Assembly: GCA_027492585.1 (NCBI GenBank) | Contig: JAPUEK010000072.1 | Location: 1 to 54,721, forward strand | Origin: Paracoccaceae bacterium | GTDB lineage: Bacteria > Pseudomonadota > Alphaproteobacteria > Rhodobacterales > Rhodobacteraceae | Length of the DNA: 54,721 nucleotides | Direction: 5' to 3' | Shown here: piece after piece, positions 8,242-17,789 of the stretch | Layout of the letters: each line of letters opens with the position of its first letter | Numbering within the stretch: the stretch's first letter is position 1 | Made by a program: the position numbers and the translations under genes | The notes under the pieces: generated by a model | What the model saw: only the letters and a program-made list of their open reading frames with translations | What the model was told of the DNA's origin: nothing | Databases searched by the model: none

Positions 8242-8880
8242 TCAGTACCGAACCTCTTCGAAGCCGTAGGTGCCCTCGTAGTCCTTCCAGTCCACGAAGA
8301 CGCTGCGGAAATAGTAATCGTTGCAGTCCGATGAGGGGCTGAAGCTGGACGCAGGGGGCAGGCTGGCCACCGAACTGCGGTGCCATGCATAGTCCCCCTG
8401 CTCGCCATAGGTGCCCAAGCGAACGGTCGACCAGGTATTGCAGTCGCCGTCGCTGCTGCGGTGCCGACGGTATTCGGTCTGATAGACCCGGATCGAGCGC
8501 GCGAAGTCATAGGCGGGATCGGATATGTCGATGTCCGCTTGATCCACCACGGGAATCGGGGCCGGGAAGGGCAGGGCGGGCAGTGACAACTGCGGTTGCG
8601 GCGACGGCCGGAAAGCGATGTCGAAGAGGCGCTCGACCGGCGTCTCGCGGCGGAACTCCGCATGCATCGGGCAGTTCCAGATCTGCAGCGGTGGCTCGAC
8701 GGGCCAGGGCGTGATGCGGGCGATGAAGACTGCACGGGCATGGGCGCATTCGGCCGAGGCGGGCCAGCCTCCGGCGAGGCAAAGCAGGATCGCGCAGTCG
8801 ACGGGATAGGCGGCGCCGGGGGCGGCAAGCGAGACTACGGTAGAGGCGGCGAAGCCTGCGGCAAGGCTACGAAGGGTCAT
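8242..8880 (-). CDS. Secreted hypothetical protein linked to the VirB operon
   Basis: A 212-residue protein with an N-terminal signal peptide (MTLRSLAAGFAASTVVSLAA, cleavage probably near residue 24). The mature part is rich in aromatic residues and contains several cysteines, including pairs in its first half and CNTW and CNDYY later. There is no recognised domain. It lies upstream of and divergent from the secretion operon, in a series with the secreted protein at 8934-9236. A periplasmic role in conjugation is plausible but unproven. Confidence 0.65.
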   Translation of the reverse strand: MTLRSLAAGFAASTVVSLAAPGAAYPVDCAILLCLAGGWPASAECAHARAVFIARITPWPVEPPLQIWNCPMHAEFRRETPVERLFDIAFRPSPQPQLSLPALPFPAPIPVVDQADIDISDPAYDFARSIRVYQTEYRRHRSSDGDCNTWSTVRLGTYGEQGDYAWHRSSVASLPPASSFSPSSDCNDYYFRSVFVDWKDYEGTYGFEEVRY

Positions 8881-8933
8881 GGGACAGGTTCCTTGAAGAG
8901 GGGAGGGGGCTCAGATGCTGGACCGCTCCGACA

Positions 8934-9236
8934 TCAATCGTCCGGCGCGGGGCCGAGCGCCTGGTAGTCGCCGATCGCGCGGTTGACCTCCGCCGTCACC
9001 TCGGCGCGGGCAGCTTCGAGGCAGTGCAGGTAGGCCTGTGCCTCGTCGAAATAGGCGACGTATTCTTCCCGAATCTCGGCGGCATAGGTCGCGCGTGTTG
9101 CGCCGTCATTCACCGGGGCAGGGGCCAGCGGCGGCAGGCAATCAAGCGCCGTCGCTGCCAGCGCCGACCAGCCGGGACAGAGTAGGGTGCAGCACAACAG
9201 TCCCGCCACAGGCAGGTTCACGGAATAGTCAGGCAT
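8934..9236 (-). CDS. Small secreted hypothetical protein
   Basis: A 100-residue protein with an N-terminal hydrophobic signal (LPVAGLLCCTLLCPGWSALA) and a helical mature part with YAAEIREEYVAYFDEAQAYLHCLEAARAE-like character. No family is recognised. It is encoded just upstream of the 8242-8880 gene on the same strand and divergent from the VirB operon, so the two are probably co-transcribed. An 18-bp element shared with two other transfer-region promoters lies at 9278-9295. Confidence 0.6.
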   Translation of the reverse strand: MPDYSVNLPVAGLLCCTLLCPGWSALAATALDCLPPLAPAPVNDGATRATYAAEIREEYVAYFDEAQAYLHCLEAARAEVTAEVNRAIGDYQALGPAPDD

Positions 9237-9277
9237 GGTGAGTCCTCGCCGTCGATGGTGGTGAATAAATGCCTAAA

Positions 9278-9295
9278 CACCACTATTGACGCAAC
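9278..9295 (-). promoter_or_regulatory. Copy of a shared 18-bp upstream element
   Basis: CACCACTATTGACGCAAC resembles CACCATTATCAGCGTCGC (41611-41628) and CACCACTATCAGCGCCGC (44467-44484). All three lie shortly upstream of minus-strand genes, so a common promoter element or regulator site is possible. This copy is the least similar (11 positions common to all three). Confidence 0.3.
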
Positions 9296-9348
9296 TGGAT
9301 TCTATCGGTAGTTGTCCCCCTCAAGGCGCGCCGTGACAGGTTTCTCAA

Positions 9349-9375
9349 CGGCGCGACATGCACTATGTTGCGCCG
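9349..9375. promoter_or_regulatory. Palindrome upstream of the VirB operon
   Basis: Arms CGGCGCGACAT (9349-9359) and ATGTTGCGCCG (9365-9375) pair at 10 of 11 positions around a 5-base spacer. It lies 30 bp before the first plus-strand gene of the secretion region, so an operator is the simplest reading. Confidence 0.4.
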
Positions 9376-9404
9376 AGCGACCTTGCTTCGGAGCGTGCTG
9401 AGCC

Positions 9405-9725
9405 ATGAGGAACTTATACCCGGTGATTTTTCAGGCCGGACTGATGGAGGCCCGGAACGAAGGCGGTATCGTCGAAGCCCATGCGGTCGAGGATGCGAAG
9501 AAGGTCGGAAACACCTGGACAGGCGATTGGCGCATCTATCTGCGCATCGGCGACCAGGCGGCTCTTCTCGTCACCCAACGCACGCTGCAACCCCGAGAGT
9601 TCAAGACCATAGCAGGTCTGATCTCCTTCGGGGTGGAACTGGGTCTGACCACGGTGCCCGTGCCTTTGAAGAAGGGTGAGAAGGCGATCTGGATCCATGG
9701 AACGGAGGCAAATCCTCAGAGCTAG
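9405..9725 (+). CDS. Hypothetical protein, first gene of the VirB operon
   Basis: A 106-residue soluble protein without a signal peptide; it looks like a small alpha/beta domain ([20 protein letters not shown]). No family is recognised. Its end overlaps the start of the virB1-like gene by about 29 bases, so the two are probably translated from one message. Upstream lies a palindrome at 9349-9375. Confidence 0.55.
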   Translation: MRNLYPVIFQAGLMEARNEGGIVEAHAVEDAKKVGNTWTGDWRIYLRIGDQAALLVTQRTLQPREFKTIAGLISFGVELGLTTVPVPLKKGEKAIWIHGTEANPQS

Positions 9726-10401
9726 CCTGGCCCTTTGCGGCGGCCTGACCCTATCGGGTCTGGGCGCTGGCCAAGGGACCGCAGAGGTCATCGACCTCGG
9801 GGCAGGCGGGAGCGATTTGCGCGTCCAATCCGGCGTTCTCGACTTCGGCAAAACCATCCCCGCGCGGCAGACGCGCGAGGACCCCGAGACGGAAGCCGAT
9901 CCGTCCGAAAATCCCGACGCGATCCTCTGGCGCGCGTCATACGGCAGCGAGAGGTCCGGGCGTGGCCCGACCGGAACTGCCGCCATCGAAGACCTGGTGC
10001 TGGATGTCGGTGACGATTATCTGCGCCACCCTGCGTTGAAAGCAGCCGGGCTGACCGGCACCGAGTGGCTGGCCCTCTTCCGCGCGAACATTGCGGTGGA
10101 GTCGGGCTTCAACCCCGACGCCCGTTCACCGGTCGGCGCGATTGGCCTCGGCCAATTGATGCCAGACACGGCGGCCGTGCTTGGCGTCGATCCCTATGAT
10201 CCCGAAGAGAACCTGCGCGGGTCGGCGCGGTATCTCCTGGCCCAACTTGAAACCTTTGGCGCGCCCGATCTGGCGCTCGCCGCCTATAACGCCGGACCCG
10301 AGGCGGTCCGGGAATATGGCGGCATTCCCCCCTATGCCGAGACCGAGGGCCATGTGGCCAAGGTTCTGCGGCTGACCACAACCACCCTTGCATTGGAGTA
10401 A
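9697..10401 (+). CDS. virB1: VirB1-like lytic transglycosylase
   Basis: A 234-residue SLT-type transglycosylase. The N-terminus ([16 protein letters not shown]) looks like a Tat or Sec export signal. The catalytic region is [20 protein letters not shown] with glutamate near residue 134, then GLGQLMP and [10 protein letters not shown]. It would cleave peptidoglycan locally so that the secretion channel can be assembled. I start at the ATG at 9697 because the export signal begins there; in-frame codons upstream overlap the preceding gene. virB2 follows after 4 bases. Confidence 0.85.
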   Translation: MERRQILRASLALCGGLTLSGLGAGQGTAEVIDLGAGGSDLRVQSGVLDFGKTIPARQTREDPETEADPSENPDAILWRASYGSERSGRGPTGTAAIEDLVLDVGDDYLRHPALKAAGLTGTEWLALFRANIAVESGFNPDARSPVGAIGLGQLMPDTAAVLGVDPYDPEENLRGSARYLLAQLETFGAPDLALAAYNAGPEAVREYGGIPPYAETEGHVAKVLRLTTTTLALE

Positions 10402-10405
10402 CCTG

Positions 10406-10720
10406 ATGGGTCGAATTCTCTCGGGCGCGCATCTGCCGCGCCTTTCTTGGCGCACCCTTCTTCTGGCCCTGCCGTTCTTCGCCGTGCTGGCCGAGCCCGC
10501 GCTCGCCCAGAACCTCGATCCCCTGGAAAACATGCTGCAGACGGTCGTAGACGCCCTGACCGGCCCGATCGGACGGCTGATCGCCATCCTCGCCGTGGTG
10601 GCGGCGGGCTACATGATGTTCACCGGCCGTCTGAACTGGCCCTTGTTCCTTGCGATCTTCTTCGGTGTCGTTCTGGTTTTCTCGGCCGCGACGATCATCG
10701 ACGGCTTCGCCGCTCCCTGA
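10406..10720 (+). CDS. virB2: VirB2-like pilin (TrbC/VirB2 family)
   Basis: A 104-residue protein with a long signal sequence ending at AEPALAQ (about residue 35) and two hydrophobic segments (GPIGRLIAILAVVAAGYMM and WPLFLAIFFGVVLVFSAATI), the pattern of VirB2 major pilins. The ATG at 10406 has GGAG 7 bases upstream; it follows virB1 directly and precedes virB3. Confidence 0.88.
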   Translation: MGRILSGAHLPRLSWRTLLLALPFFAVLAEPALAQNLDPLENMLQTVVDALTGPIGRLIAILAVVAAGYMMFTGRLNWPLFLAIFFGVVLVFSAATIIDGFAAP

Positions 10721-10787
10721 GGCAAGGGGCAGCAGGGCAGGGGGCGCGTGACGCCCCCGCCCTCTGGCCCGATCCGGATCATTTCCC

Positions 10788-11063
10788 ATGCATGACGCGC
10801 CATTGTTTCTCGGCCTCACCCGGCCGCCGAAGATCTTCGGCCTGCCGATCGGGTACTTCGTGAGCCTGATGCTGGGCTCGGTCATCCCTTTTGTGGGCGC
10901 AAATGACTGGCGGTTCCTGCTGATCGGGGTCGTGGGATATCCGGTGCTGTGGTTCGTGGCGGACCGCAATCCGAACCTTTTCGAGACGGCGGCGGTGGTC
11001 TTCTCCCGCACCCCGCGCACGCGGGGCAAATCGGCCTTTGGCGGAGACCGCCATGTCAGCTGA
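10788..11063 (+). CDS. virB3: VirB3-like inner-membrane protein
   Basis: A 91-residue protein starting with a short cytoplasmic part containing LFLGLTRPPKIFGLPIGYF, followed by two hydrophobic segments, as in VirB3. VirB3 anchors the VirB4 ATPase at the inner membrane. Its 3' end overlaps virB4 by 11 bases. Confidence 0.88.
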   Translation: MHDAPLFLGLTRPPKIFGLPIGYFVSLMLGSVIPFVGANDWRFLLIGVVGYPVLWFVADRNPNLFETAAVVFSRTPRTRGKSAFGGDRHVS

Positions 11064-13446
11064 TCTGAAATCCCTCTTCCCGGCCACACCCGCTCTGAAA
11101 TCCACCCTCCGCCCCGAAGATCTTGGTGCAGAGACGCTGGCGCGGCATCTGCCCTGGTTGTCGTCATCCGCCGACGATCTGATCCTGACCCGGCAAGGTG
11201 ACCTGATCGCCTCAGCCGTGGTCGACGGCCTCGACAGCTTCACCGTGGAAGAGGGCGAGCTGTCCCTCGTCCCGGCCTCGCTCGCGCGGCTGATCGGGCA
11301 GTTGGGCGAAGGCTTTGGCTTTCACATCTCGAAACTCACCCTGCCGGATTGGCCGCAGTTCAAGGGTTTCGATGCGGATCTGGACGCCAGGGGAATCGCA
11401 GGGGCGGATGGTTTTGCCGCCGCAGTGGACCGGCGCTGGCAGACCCATCTGGTCTCGCGCGACCTGAAGCTTCGGGTGTTGATGATCTCGGTCATCCTGC
11501 GCCCGACTGCCCTGAAACGTCTGCCGCTAATGGGGGCGCTCTTCAAGGCCGCCTTCACCGATGACTTGGTCGCTCGGGCTGAACGGCTCAATGAAGCGAT
11601 GGGACTTCTGGCCGGGGTTGCGCAAGGCATGGGCTTCCGGCGTCTGACCGTCAGTTCGGGGGAATGGCTGGGCCTCTTGGGCGGCCTCATCGGTCAGCCG
11701 GTGGTCAAGTCCGTGCCGATGAAGGGGCAGTTTCTGGCGGAAGGCATCACCAGCAGCCAATTCCTCTTCACGGGCAAGCGCGTCGAGATCGAAACCTCGG
11801 GCACGCGGCGCTTCGGGGCGATCTTCGGCGTCAAGAGCTATCCGGCTCGGACCTGGGCGCGGATGCTGGATGCGCTGGAACTGCCCTATGACATCACCAT
11901 CACCAACAGCTTCACCCCGGCGCGGAACAACGAGATCGAGGAACGCATCAAGCGCACCGCGCGGCAGATGCGGGCCTCCGAAGATGCCGCAGAAACCCTG
12001 CGGCAGGAACTTTACGAGGCGGCGGACAATGTCGCCTCGGGCCGCCAGGTCTTTGGCAAGCACCACCTGACGGTGATGGTCACAGCTGAGACCCCGGAAA
12101 AGCTGGAGGAAGCCGCCTCCGAAGTCTGGCGCGCCGGACAGGATTGCGGGGCGGTGCTGGTGCGGGAAAGCTTTGCCGCCCGTGCCGCCTGGTTCGCGCA
12201 AGCTCCCGGCAATTGGGCCTACCGCCCGCGCACGGCGTTGATCTCGGCGCAGAACTTTGCCCATCTCGCGGCATTGCACCGGGTGGCCGAAGGCCGTCCG
12301 AGAGCGCAGTCGCCCTGGGGCGAGGTGATCACCGGTCTGCCGACGGTGACCTCGAGCCTGTACCGCTTCAATTTTCATGACAAGGGCACGCGGAGTGAAG
12401 AACCGAGCGCCGGTCATACGCTGGTTCTGGGGCGCACCGGCTCCGGCAAAACCCTCGGCACGGCGTTTCTGATGGCGCAGGCGCGGCGGGTGAATGCCCG
12501 CATCCTCGTCATCGACAAGGACCGGGGCCTTGAGATGGCGGTGCGTGCCTTGGGCGGCAGCTATTCCGCGATCCGCATCGGCGAGGCCACAGGGCTGAAC
12601 CCGTTCCAGACCGAGGTTGATGAACGGGGTGCGGCCTGGCTCACCGATTGGCTGGGCGACATTCTGGCCAGCACGCGAGGCTTTGAGACCGCGCAGACGG
12701 TCAGCCTCAATGCCGCCGTGCGCCAGATCGTGGCAGCCGATCCACGCCTGCGCACCTTCGATGGCCTAGGCACGCTGGTCGCCTCGACCGATGACGAGGG
12801 CGATCTCGTCTCCCGCGTCCGCGAATGGGGGCAGGGGGGCCGCTACGGCTGGCTCTTCGGGCCGGGGGCGGCCTCCGAAATCAGCCTCGCCGAAGATGTG
12901 GTCGGCATCGACATGTCGGAGATCCTCGATCTCGGCACCGAACGCTCGGCGCTCTTGGCCTATCTCTTCCGCCGAATTGAACGGGTGATCGAGGACCGCC
13001 GTCCGACCCTCATCGTGATCGATGAAGCCTGGAAGATGCTCGACGATCCGATCTTCGAGAAACGCCTGCACGATTGGCTCGTCACCATGCGGAAGAAGAA
13101 CGCCGCTGTGATGATGCTGACCCAGACGCCGACGCACCTGACGCAGTCAAAGGTCGGCCAGATCATCGCGGAAAGCGTGGTGACGCAGCTCCTCTACCCC
13201 AACCCGCGGGCCAACCCTGAGGATTACCGGATCCTGCGGCTGAACGAGAAGGAATCCGAGTTCCTCTGCACCCCGACCGGCGGCTTGCGCCTCGCACTCT
13301 TGCGGTCGGCAGGGGACTCGGTGTTCGTCAACATGGACCTCTCAGCCCTTGGGCCGCACCTCGCCGTGCTTGGCGGCGGGCGTTCCGGCGAAGACCGCGC
13401 ACCCTTCGGTTGGCGCGACATCCCTGATTTCTGGAAGGATATGTAA
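11053..13446 (+). CDS. virB4: VirB4 secretion ATPase
   Basis: A 797-residue protein with the CagE/TrbE/VirB4 N-terminal domain and a C-terminal ATPase. Walker A is GRTGSGKTLGTAF (near residue 460) and Walker B TLIVIDEAWKMLDD (near 650), followed by the VirB4 signature MLTQTPTHL. It powers pilus assembly and substrate transfer at the cytoplasmic face. The start at 11053 has GGAG upstream and overlaps virB3; the stop overlaps the next gene as TAATG. Confidence 0.95.
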   Translation: MSADLKSLFPATPALKSTLRPEDLGAETLARHLPWLSSSADDLILTRQGDLIASAVVDGLDSFTVEEGELSLVPASLARLIGQLGEGFGFHISKLTLPDWPQFKGFDADLDARGIAGADGFAAAVDRRWQTHLVSRDLKLRVLMISVILRPTALKRLPLMGALFKAAFTDDLVARAERLNEAMGLLAGVAQGMGFRRLTVSSGEWLGLLGGLIGQPVVKSVPMKGQFLAEGITSSQFLFTGKRVEIETSGTRRFGAIFGVKSYPARTWARMLDALELPYDITITNSFTPARNNEIEERIKRTARQMRASEDAAETLRQELYEAADNVASGRQVFGKHHLTVMVTAETPEKLEEAASEVWRAGQDCGAVLVRESFAARAAWFAQAPGNWAYRPRTALISAQNFAHLAALHRVAEGRPRAQSPWGEVITGLPTVTSSLYRFNFHDKGTRSEEPSAGHTLVLGRTGSGKTLGTAFLMAQARRVNARILVIDKDRGLEMAVRALGGSYSAIRIGEATGLNPFQTEVDERGAAWLTDWLGDILASTRGFETAQTVSLNAAVRQIVAADPRLRTFDGLGTLVASTDDEGDLVSRVREWGQGGRYGWLFGPGAASEISLAEDVVGIDMSEILDLGTERSALLAYLFRRIERVIEDRRPTLIVIDEAWKMLDDPIFEKRLHDWLVTMRKKNAAVMMLTQTPTHLTQSKVGQIIAESVVTQLLYPNPRANPEDYRILRLNEKESEFLCTPTGGLRLALLRSAGDSVFVNMDLSALGPHLAVLGGGRSGEDRAPFGWRDIPDFWKDM

Positions 13447-13670
13447 TGAACACCCGCAGATTGACGTTGGGCCCGTCGCTTCGCCCGCTGCTTCTCCTTG
13501 TTGGCCTCGCAGCGTTGTCGGCCTGCGAAGGCGTGGAAACCGGGGCCATCTCGCCCTGCCACGGCCAATTCCGCGCCGAGGGCAAGTATTTCGCGGCCCG
13601 CACCCAAAGCGACGGCAGTCGGGTCGTGGTCAGCACGATGAGCGCCCCGACTGCGGCCTGCGGGGGCTGA
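13446..13670 (+). CDS. Small lipoprotein in the VirB7 position
   Basis: A 74-residue protein with a signal peptide and the lipobox LSAC (cysteine near residue 28). The mature part is short and ends with two further cysteine-containing turns. It lies directly after virB4. VirB7-type lipoproteins stabilise VirB9 in the outer-membrane core, but sequence similarity cannot be judged here, so it is named by topology only. Confidence 0.65.
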   Translation: MNTRRLTLGPSLRPLLLLVGLAALSACEGVETGAISPCHGQFRAEGKYFAARTQSDGSRVVVSTMSAPTAACGG

Positions 13671-13676
13671 CCCTCG

Positions 13677-14783
13677 ATGCGTTCCGCCCTCCTTCTCGGG
13701 ATTGCCTGCGCGACGGCGCTGCCGCTGATCGCCCTCGCGCAAGGCGTGCCGATCATCGACGGCACGCGGCTGTCGAACCTGGTCTCGCGCCTGGCCGAGC
13801 AGGCGCAGGATGCCTTGAAGCAGGAAGAGAAGCTCGGGCAACAGACCCGCCTCAATGAGATCGAGGACGAACAACTCGCCGCCTATGAGCGCTTCCTGGC
13901 GGATACGACCGGCACGACCGATCTGAGCGAGTTTGAGGACGGCGGCGCGAATTTACCACCGGCAGACGAGGTATATCCGATCGAGGATACCAGCCCGGAA
14001 AGCCAGCGGCTCTTCGGCGAGGGCGAGACGGTCGAGGCGATGATCATCGCCACGGCGCATCGCTATGAGAGCCACCCCGGCGTGGTAAAGGTCGGACTGA
14101 CGCCGACGACCTGGCGCATCCTGTTCCAGTCGCTGGTGAAACAGGAAAGCGCCTTCAACAACGCGGCGATCAGCCCGGTGGGTGCGCTCGGCTTTTGCCA
14201 GCTGATGCCGGGCACCGCAGCCGATCTCGGAGTGGACCCGAGTGATCCCGTGCAGAACCTCGATGGCGGCGCGCGCTATCTCGCCACGCAGCTCAACGCC
14301 TTCGGCCGGATCGATTTCGCGCTCGCGGCCTACAATGCTGGGCCCGGCAACGTCCAGAAATACGGTGGCATCCCGCCCTTCGAGGAAACCCAGAATTACG
14401 TGCGCCGGATTTCGGGCTTCTATGATGCCTACCTTTCGGAAATCACCGGCGCCGATGTGACCGGCACGCTGGCAGGCGTCGAAGGGGCCAGTGCCGAATG
14501 GGGCAACATGTCCTCCGCCTTCCTCGGCTATTCGGGCCAGCAGTCGGGGCAGATCGAAGCCGCGATGGCGCGGATTAAGGGGTTTCTGGAATCGGCCAAG
14601 CCCCAGACCCCGAAAGAGGCGGTCGACCAGAACACCTACATGATGGCCGAGAGGGCCCGATTGATGGCCCTGACGCTGCGACTTCGGGCTGGCGCGGTGA
14701 AGGTAGAGGCGGCCCACGGCCTCTCCGACGCCGCCCAAGCCCTGCAATATTCGACATTCTGGGAGTATTCCGATGCACCGTAA
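13677..14783 (+). CDS. VirB5-like protein with an embedded SLT transglycosylase domain
   Basis: A 368-residue exported protein. The N-terminal [14 protein letters not shown] and the helices after it resemble the start of the next gene's VirB5 ([14 protein letters not shown]). The C-terminal part ([15 protein letters not shown] to FWEYSDAP) resembles that protein's C-terminus ([15 protein letters not shown] to FFDYSGAN). Between them, about residues 145-235, lies an SLT domain: [20 protein letters not shown] with glutamate near 158, [13 protein letters not shown] and LAAYNAGPG. So a wall hydrolase seems inserted in a VirB5 framework. It overlaps virB5 by 11 bases and would give the operon a second transglycosylase besides VirB1. 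Confidence 0.8.
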   Translation: MRSALLLGIACATALPLIALAQGVPIIDGTRLSNLVSRLAEQAQDALKQEEKLGQQTRLNEIEDEQLAAYERFLADTTGTTDLSEFEDGGANLPPADEVYPIEDTSPESQRLFGEGETVEAMIIATAHRYESHPGVVKVGLTPTTWRILFQSLVKQESAFNNAAISPVGALGFCQLMPGTAADLGVDPSDPVQNLDGGARYLATQLNAFGRIDFALAAYNAGPGNVQKYGGIPPFEETQNYVRRISGFYDAYLSEITGADVTGTLAGVEGASAEWGNMSSAFLGYSGQQSGQIEAAMARIKGFLESAKPQTPKEAVDQNTYMMAERARLMALTLRLRAGAVKVEAAHGLSDAAQALQYSTFWEYSDAP

Positions 14784-15570
14784 CCGCTTGGCCGTCACGG
14801 CGGCGCTTTGTGTTTGCCTTCTCGGCTCGGCGGCACATGCCCAGGGTGTGCCGGTCATCGATGGCACCAACCTCGCCAAGAATATCGAGCAGTTGCAGGC
14901 CGCGCTCCGCGATGCCGAAAACCAGATCGCGCAGATCGAGGAGCTGAAGAAACAGGTCGAAAACGGCCTCGAACAGATCACCAATCTGGAAGGCATCCTG
15001 GGCTCGATCTCCGGACTCAACGAGATCGCCAGCCTCTACAACTCGGCCGAGGATCTGCGGTCGCGGGCCGCGAAGATCACCGACCTCTCCGGTTTCACCG
15101 ATGCCATTGCGATTGGGGATTTCGACAGCCTCATGGACAGCCTGCTCGACGGCAATGTGACCATGGGCGACAAGATGGCCGCCGAATACATGGAAGACAC
15201 GCTCGCAAGTGCCGGCCTTTCCTCCGAGACACTGGCCGGGCTTTCTTCCTCGACCAATCCGCAGGACAAGCGGATCGCCGAGACGGCGGCGGCGAGTGCC
15301 ACGGCGATGGGGGTGGCGCAGCTCTCCTATGAAGAGGCGGCGCAAAGCCTCGAACGGATCGACGGGCTGGTCGCCGAAATCGCCAGCCAGGACACGCTGA
15401 AGGAAAGCATCGACCTCAACACCCGCATGGCGGCCGAGACCAATTACATGCTGGGTCAGATGTGGCGGCTCAATGCGGCAACCGGCCTTGCCACGGGCCA
15501 AACCGGCGTGAACTGGGCGGCCGAACAGGCCAAGGAAAAGAGCTTCTTCGACTATTCGGGGGCAAACTGA
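14773..15570 (+). CDS. virB5: VirB5-like minor pilin
   Basis: A 265-residue exported protein with a signal peptide ending near AHAQ (residue 23). The long helical region [20 protein letters not shown] and the C-terminal helices are typical of VirB5, a pilus-tip adhesin-like subunit. It is paralogous to the flanks of the preceding gene. The stop overlaps the next start as TGATG. Confidence 0.82.
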   Translation: MHRNRLAVTAALCVCLLGSAAHAQGVPVIDGTNLAKNIEQLQAALRDAENQIAQIEELKKQVENGLEQITNLEGILGSISGLNEIASLYNSAEDLRSRAAKITDLSGFTDAIAIGDFDSLMDSLLDGNVTMGDKMAAEYMEDTLASAGLSSETLAGLSSSTNPQDKRIAETAAASATAMGVAQLSYEEAAQSLERIDGLVAEIASQDTLKESIDLNTRMAAETNYMLGQMWRLNAATGLATGQTGVNWAAEQAKEKSFFDYSGAN

Positions 15571-16073
15571 TGCGGCGCGGCCTCCATTTGGCGGCAGCTG
15601 CCGCCATCACCTTCTCCTTCACAGGCTTCGCTGGAGCGGAAGATCTGGCAACCGTCAGCGATCTTGACCTGATGGAACAGACCCGGGAAGCGGTAGGGGC
15701 GCAGGATGCTGATCTTGTGCTGGACCTTCTGACCGAGATGCAGCGGCGCGGGACGGGGATCTTTGTAGGCGCCGAGAAGGCTGTCTGCGAAGAGGTGATC
15801 GATCTTCCGGACGGGATCACGGATTGGCGGTTCAAGGGTGCCGTCCGGCAGGCCTACATCACCTCGGCCAAGAAGCAGCAGCTCGCCAGCGAGGCCTGCG
15901 GCTGCCTTTTCACGGATTATCCATTCGATGCCTTCACCACCGAGCAGCTGGGCAAGTCCCCGGCCGATCTGACCAATGCCGATCGTTCGGCGCTGGAAAC
16001 CTATCTCGCCGCCGAGCAGCGCGAAGTCGAAACCCGGTTTCGCGCGCATGAAAAGTCCTGTCGGGCGAAGTGA
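15570..16073 (+). CDS. Secreted hypothetical protein of the VirB operon
   Basis: A 167-residue exported protein (signal peptide [20 protein letters not shown]). The mature part is helical and carries four cysteines (VCEEV, EACGCLF, EKSC) that could form disulphides. It lies between virB5 and virB6, the place of small accessory genes in many VirB operons, but I do not recognise a family. Translational coupling to virB5 is likely (TGATG). Confidence 0.7.
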   Translation: MRRGLHLAAAAAITFSFTGFAGAEDLATVSDLDLMEQTREAVGAQDADLVLDLLTEMQRRGTGIFVGAEKAVCEEVIDLPDGITDWRFKGAVRQAYITSAKKQQLASEACGCLFTDYPFDAFTTEQLGKSPADLTNADRSALETYLAAEQREVETRFRAHEKSCRAK

Positions 16074-16076
16074 TCC

Positions 16077-17096
16077 ATGGCCATTATCGCCGACATCCTG
16101 ACCCAAGTGGACGCCGCCGCGACAGCGGTTGGTGCGACAGCCTTTGACGCAGTCGCCGCAGAGATTGTGCCGGTCTTCCGCATCGGGTCGGTGTTGGTGG
16201 TGGCACTGGTCGGCGTCAATCTGATGGCCCAGGCCGTGCCGATGACGCTCCGAAACGGGCTCGGCCTGATGGTCCGTATCGCCGTGGCCTCGGCGTTTCT
16301 CTCGTCCTGGACCAACTTCAACGCGGTCTATAGTGTCCTGACCAATGCCCCGAGCGAGATCGGCGCCGTGGTGATGAACGCCTTCGGTGGCGGGACCGGC
16401 AACCTCTATGATGGGCTGGATTCGCTTTATCTTCAGGCCCTCGATGTGGGTCAGGCAATCAGCCAGAACGGCAGCTACATCACCGGCGCCCTCGCAGGCC
16501 TTCTGATGTTCCTCGTCGCGGCCCTGATGGCCACGGTGTCAATCATCGTGATCTCGGCGGCCAAGATCATGATCGGCGTGCTGGTGATTTTCGCTCCGAT
16601 CGCCATCGCCTGCACGCTCTTCAAGGTGACGTCCGCCCTCTTCGACCGCTGGGTGAACCTGGCCCTGGGCTTTGCCTTCTACCCGATGCTGACCTCGGGC
16701 ATGGCGGCCTTCACCATCGCCATCGCCCGCGATCTCACCCCCGCCTCGCTCACCAATGTCGAAACCATCGGCGATGTGCTGAGTTTCGTCGTGGTGATGA
16801 TGCTCGGCACCGGTCTCATGGCCATGGTCCCGACCATTGCCCAATCGCTGGCCCAAACCGCCACCGGGCTTGGCGGGGTCGCAGGCTCTACCTTCCGCAC
16901 CGGTGGCAGCATGGCGTCCTACGGCCGCTCGGGGGCCGCCGGGATGATCGGGGCCGGGCGCGGTGCTGCGGGGCTGGATGCGGGCGGGCGGCGGCCATCG
17001 GACGCGCGGCTCAACGGCAATACCGCAGGCCAGATCGGGCGATCGGCGGTGCAAACCGCGATGCGCCTGGCCAGCCGCACCCCCGACAAAAGCTGA
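16077..17096 (+). CDS. virB6: VirB6-like polytopic channel protein
   Basis: A 339-residue membrane protein with a periplasmic N-terminus and at least five hydrophobic segments. These include the conserved-looking stretch IMIGVLVIFAPIAIACTLF, FDRWVNLALGFAFYPML and VLSFVVVMMLGTGLMAMVP. The C-terminus is Gly/Ala/Arg-rich and probably cytoplasmic. VirB6 forms part of the inner-membrane channel. Confidence 0.88.
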   Translation: MAIIADILTQVDAAATAVGATAFDAVAAEIVPVFRIGSVLVVALVGVNLMAQAVPMTLRNGLGLMVRIAVASAFLSSWTNFNAVYSVLTNAPSEIGAVVMNAFGGGTGNLYDGLDSLYLQALDVGQAISQNGSYITGALAGLLMFLVAALMATVSIIVISAAKIMIGVLVIFAPIAIACTLFKVTSALFDRWVNLALGFAFYPMLTSGMAAFTIAIARDLTPASLTNVETIGDVLSFVVVMMLGTGLMAMVPTIAQSLAQTATGLGGVAGSTFRTGGSMASYGRSGAAGMIGAGRGAAGLDAGGRRPSDARLNGNTAGQIGRSAVQTAMRLASRTPDKS

Positions 17097-17129
17097 GCCC
17101 CAAAGATGCCGAGTTACGGAGGAACGCCG

Positions 17130-17789
17130 ATGGAGGCGCATGGATTTGATGTCGATCTCATTCTCGAGCCGCGCCTTTCGGCCCGCCGGGCTTGGGTGGT
17201 CGCCGGCGGGGCAGGGGCCCTTAGCCTCATTCTGGCCACTGCCCTCGTGCTGGTTCTGCCGCTGAAGGAGACGCAAGTCTTCACCGTGCTGGTGGATCGC
17301 CAGACCGGCGATGCCGAGAAGGTGATGACCGTCGCCCCGACCGGCATCGAGGATCAGGAGGCGCTGAAGCAAAGCCTGCTCGTCGCCTATGTCTCCGACC
17401 GGGAGGGATATTTCCTCGCTGGAATCCAGGCCAGGCTCGAGAGCGTGCAGCGCCGCTCAACGGCGGGGGCCGAGGAAAGCCTGCGGCTCCTTTGGTCCAA
17501 GGGCGGCGGCAATACGGCCTATCCGCCTGATGTCTATGGCTCCGGCGCGGAAGTCTCCGTGACGGTGCGCCGGATCACCTTCCTTGCGCCGAACGTGGCC
17601 CAGATCCGCTTCCTGAAAACCCTGCGCAAGACCAAGCAGGAGCCGGTGACCCAGCCCTTCGTGGCGACGGTCGAGTTTTCCTTCGCGCCCAAGACCGAAC
17701 GCTCTCTCGCCCATGTCTGGGAAAACCCTCTCGGCTTCACCGTCTCCTCCTACCGCGTCGATGCCGAAACCCTGGAGTCCAACCCATGA
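17130..17789 (+). CDS. virB8: VirB8-like scaffold protein
   Basis: A 219-residue bitopic protein. A short cytoplasmic N-terminus is followed by one transmembrane segment (AWVVAGGAGALSLILATALV) and a periplasmic domain with the VirB8 pattern (QSLLVAYVSDREGY, RITFLAPNVAQIRFLK, NPLGFTVSSYRVD). I choose the ATG at 17130 because GGAGG lies 7 bases upstream; a longer frame starts at 17106. The stop overlaps virB9 as ATGA. Confidence 0.88.
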   Translation: MEAHGFDVDLILEPRLSARRAWVVAGGAGALSLILATALVLVLPLKETQVFTVLVDRQTGDAEKVMTVAPTGIEDQEALKQSLLVAYVSDREGYFLAGIQARLESVQRRSTAGAEESLRLLWSKGGGNTAYPPDVYGSGAEVSVTVRRITFLAPNVAQIRFLKTLRKTKQEPVTQPFVATVEFSFAPKTERSLAHVWENPLGFTVSSYRVDAETLESNP

